Shown here: positions 62,930-64,000 of the stretch, in pieces
Layout of the letters: every line of letters begins with the position of its first letter
Position numbering within the stretch: the stretch's first letter is position 1
Source: Rhizobiales bacterium UBA1912
GTDB lineage: Bacteria; Pseudomonadota; Alphaproteobacteria; Rhizobiales; Devosiaceae
Direction: 5' to 3'
DNA length: 64,000 nucleotides
Assembly: GCA_002337455.1 (NCBI GenBank)
Contig: DDGC01000029.1
Coordinates: 1-64,000 of the forward strand
Made by a program: the position numbers and the translations under genes
Notes under the pieces: generated by a model
Told to the model about the DNA's origin: nothing
Database searches by the model: none
Seen by the model: only the letters and a program-made list of their open reading frames with translations

Positions 62930-64000
<1,071 letters not shown>

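Overview
The window looks like chromosomal DNA of a GC-rich alphaproteobacterium of the order Hyphomicrobiales (Rhizobiales). The support is a cycHJKL-type cytochrome c maturation operon upstream of degP, a two-component pair and glnE, a FeuPQ-like two-component system, gene-transfer-agent (GTA) type phage genes, and short dispersed repeats of the kind seen in this order. A NavMs/NaChBac-like sodium channel and the overall gene set suggest a marine or saline relative of Devosia/Pelagibacterium. That genus-level guess is inference only.

Layout. 0-9.7 kb: sugar and carboxylate metabolism (GNAT-nitrilase fusion, TRAP binding protein, PQQ sugar dehydrogenase, serine hydrolase, a beta-mannosidase/lyxose-mannose isomerase pair, a frameshifted methyltransferase). 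9.7-13.6 kb: two tandem MsbA-type ABC half-transporters. 14-15.7 kb: a PAS histidine kinase. 15.7-27.2 kb: a minus-strand block of ccmI-ccmE-ccmF-ccmH, a TauE-like permease, degP, a response regulator/kinase pair and glnE. 27.4-30.4 kb: a sarcosine-oxidase-like flavoprotein pair. 30.5-34.9 kb: an unknown protein, a lipoprotein, and FeuQ/FeuP with a small periplasmic protein. 35.0-42.2 kb: a decayed GTA cluster in which the prohead protease is cut and joined out of frame to the middle of the tail host-specificity protein, so the capsid-to-tail genes are missing. 42.5-50.2 kb: M23 peptidase, membrane PQQ glucose dehydrogenase, ArsR-NIPSNAP-ABM unit, sodium channel, and alkaline phosphatase with a strong PhoB box. 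50.3-58.1 kb: two metal-handling clusters (CPFC-motif Tat protein, MacB/FtsX-type ABC transporter, His-rich PCuAC-like protein; and DUF2946, YcnI-PCuAC, SCO) around tlpA-like and ilvA genes. 59.4-64 kb: a MarR-controlled HlyD/DUF2955 efflux unit, a universal stress protein, and an AGCS amino-acid symporter cut by the window edge.

Themes. Cytochrome c maturation, SCO, PCuAC and TlpA proteins all serve periplasmic heme/copper/thiol chemistry. Two PQQ enzymes oxidise sugars in the periplasm, but no PQQ synthesis genes lie in the window. Repeats of a RIME-like family sit directly against gene ends and supply stop codons to six neighbouring genes. I saw no tRNA, rRNA, CRISPR array, complete prophage or insertion sequence.
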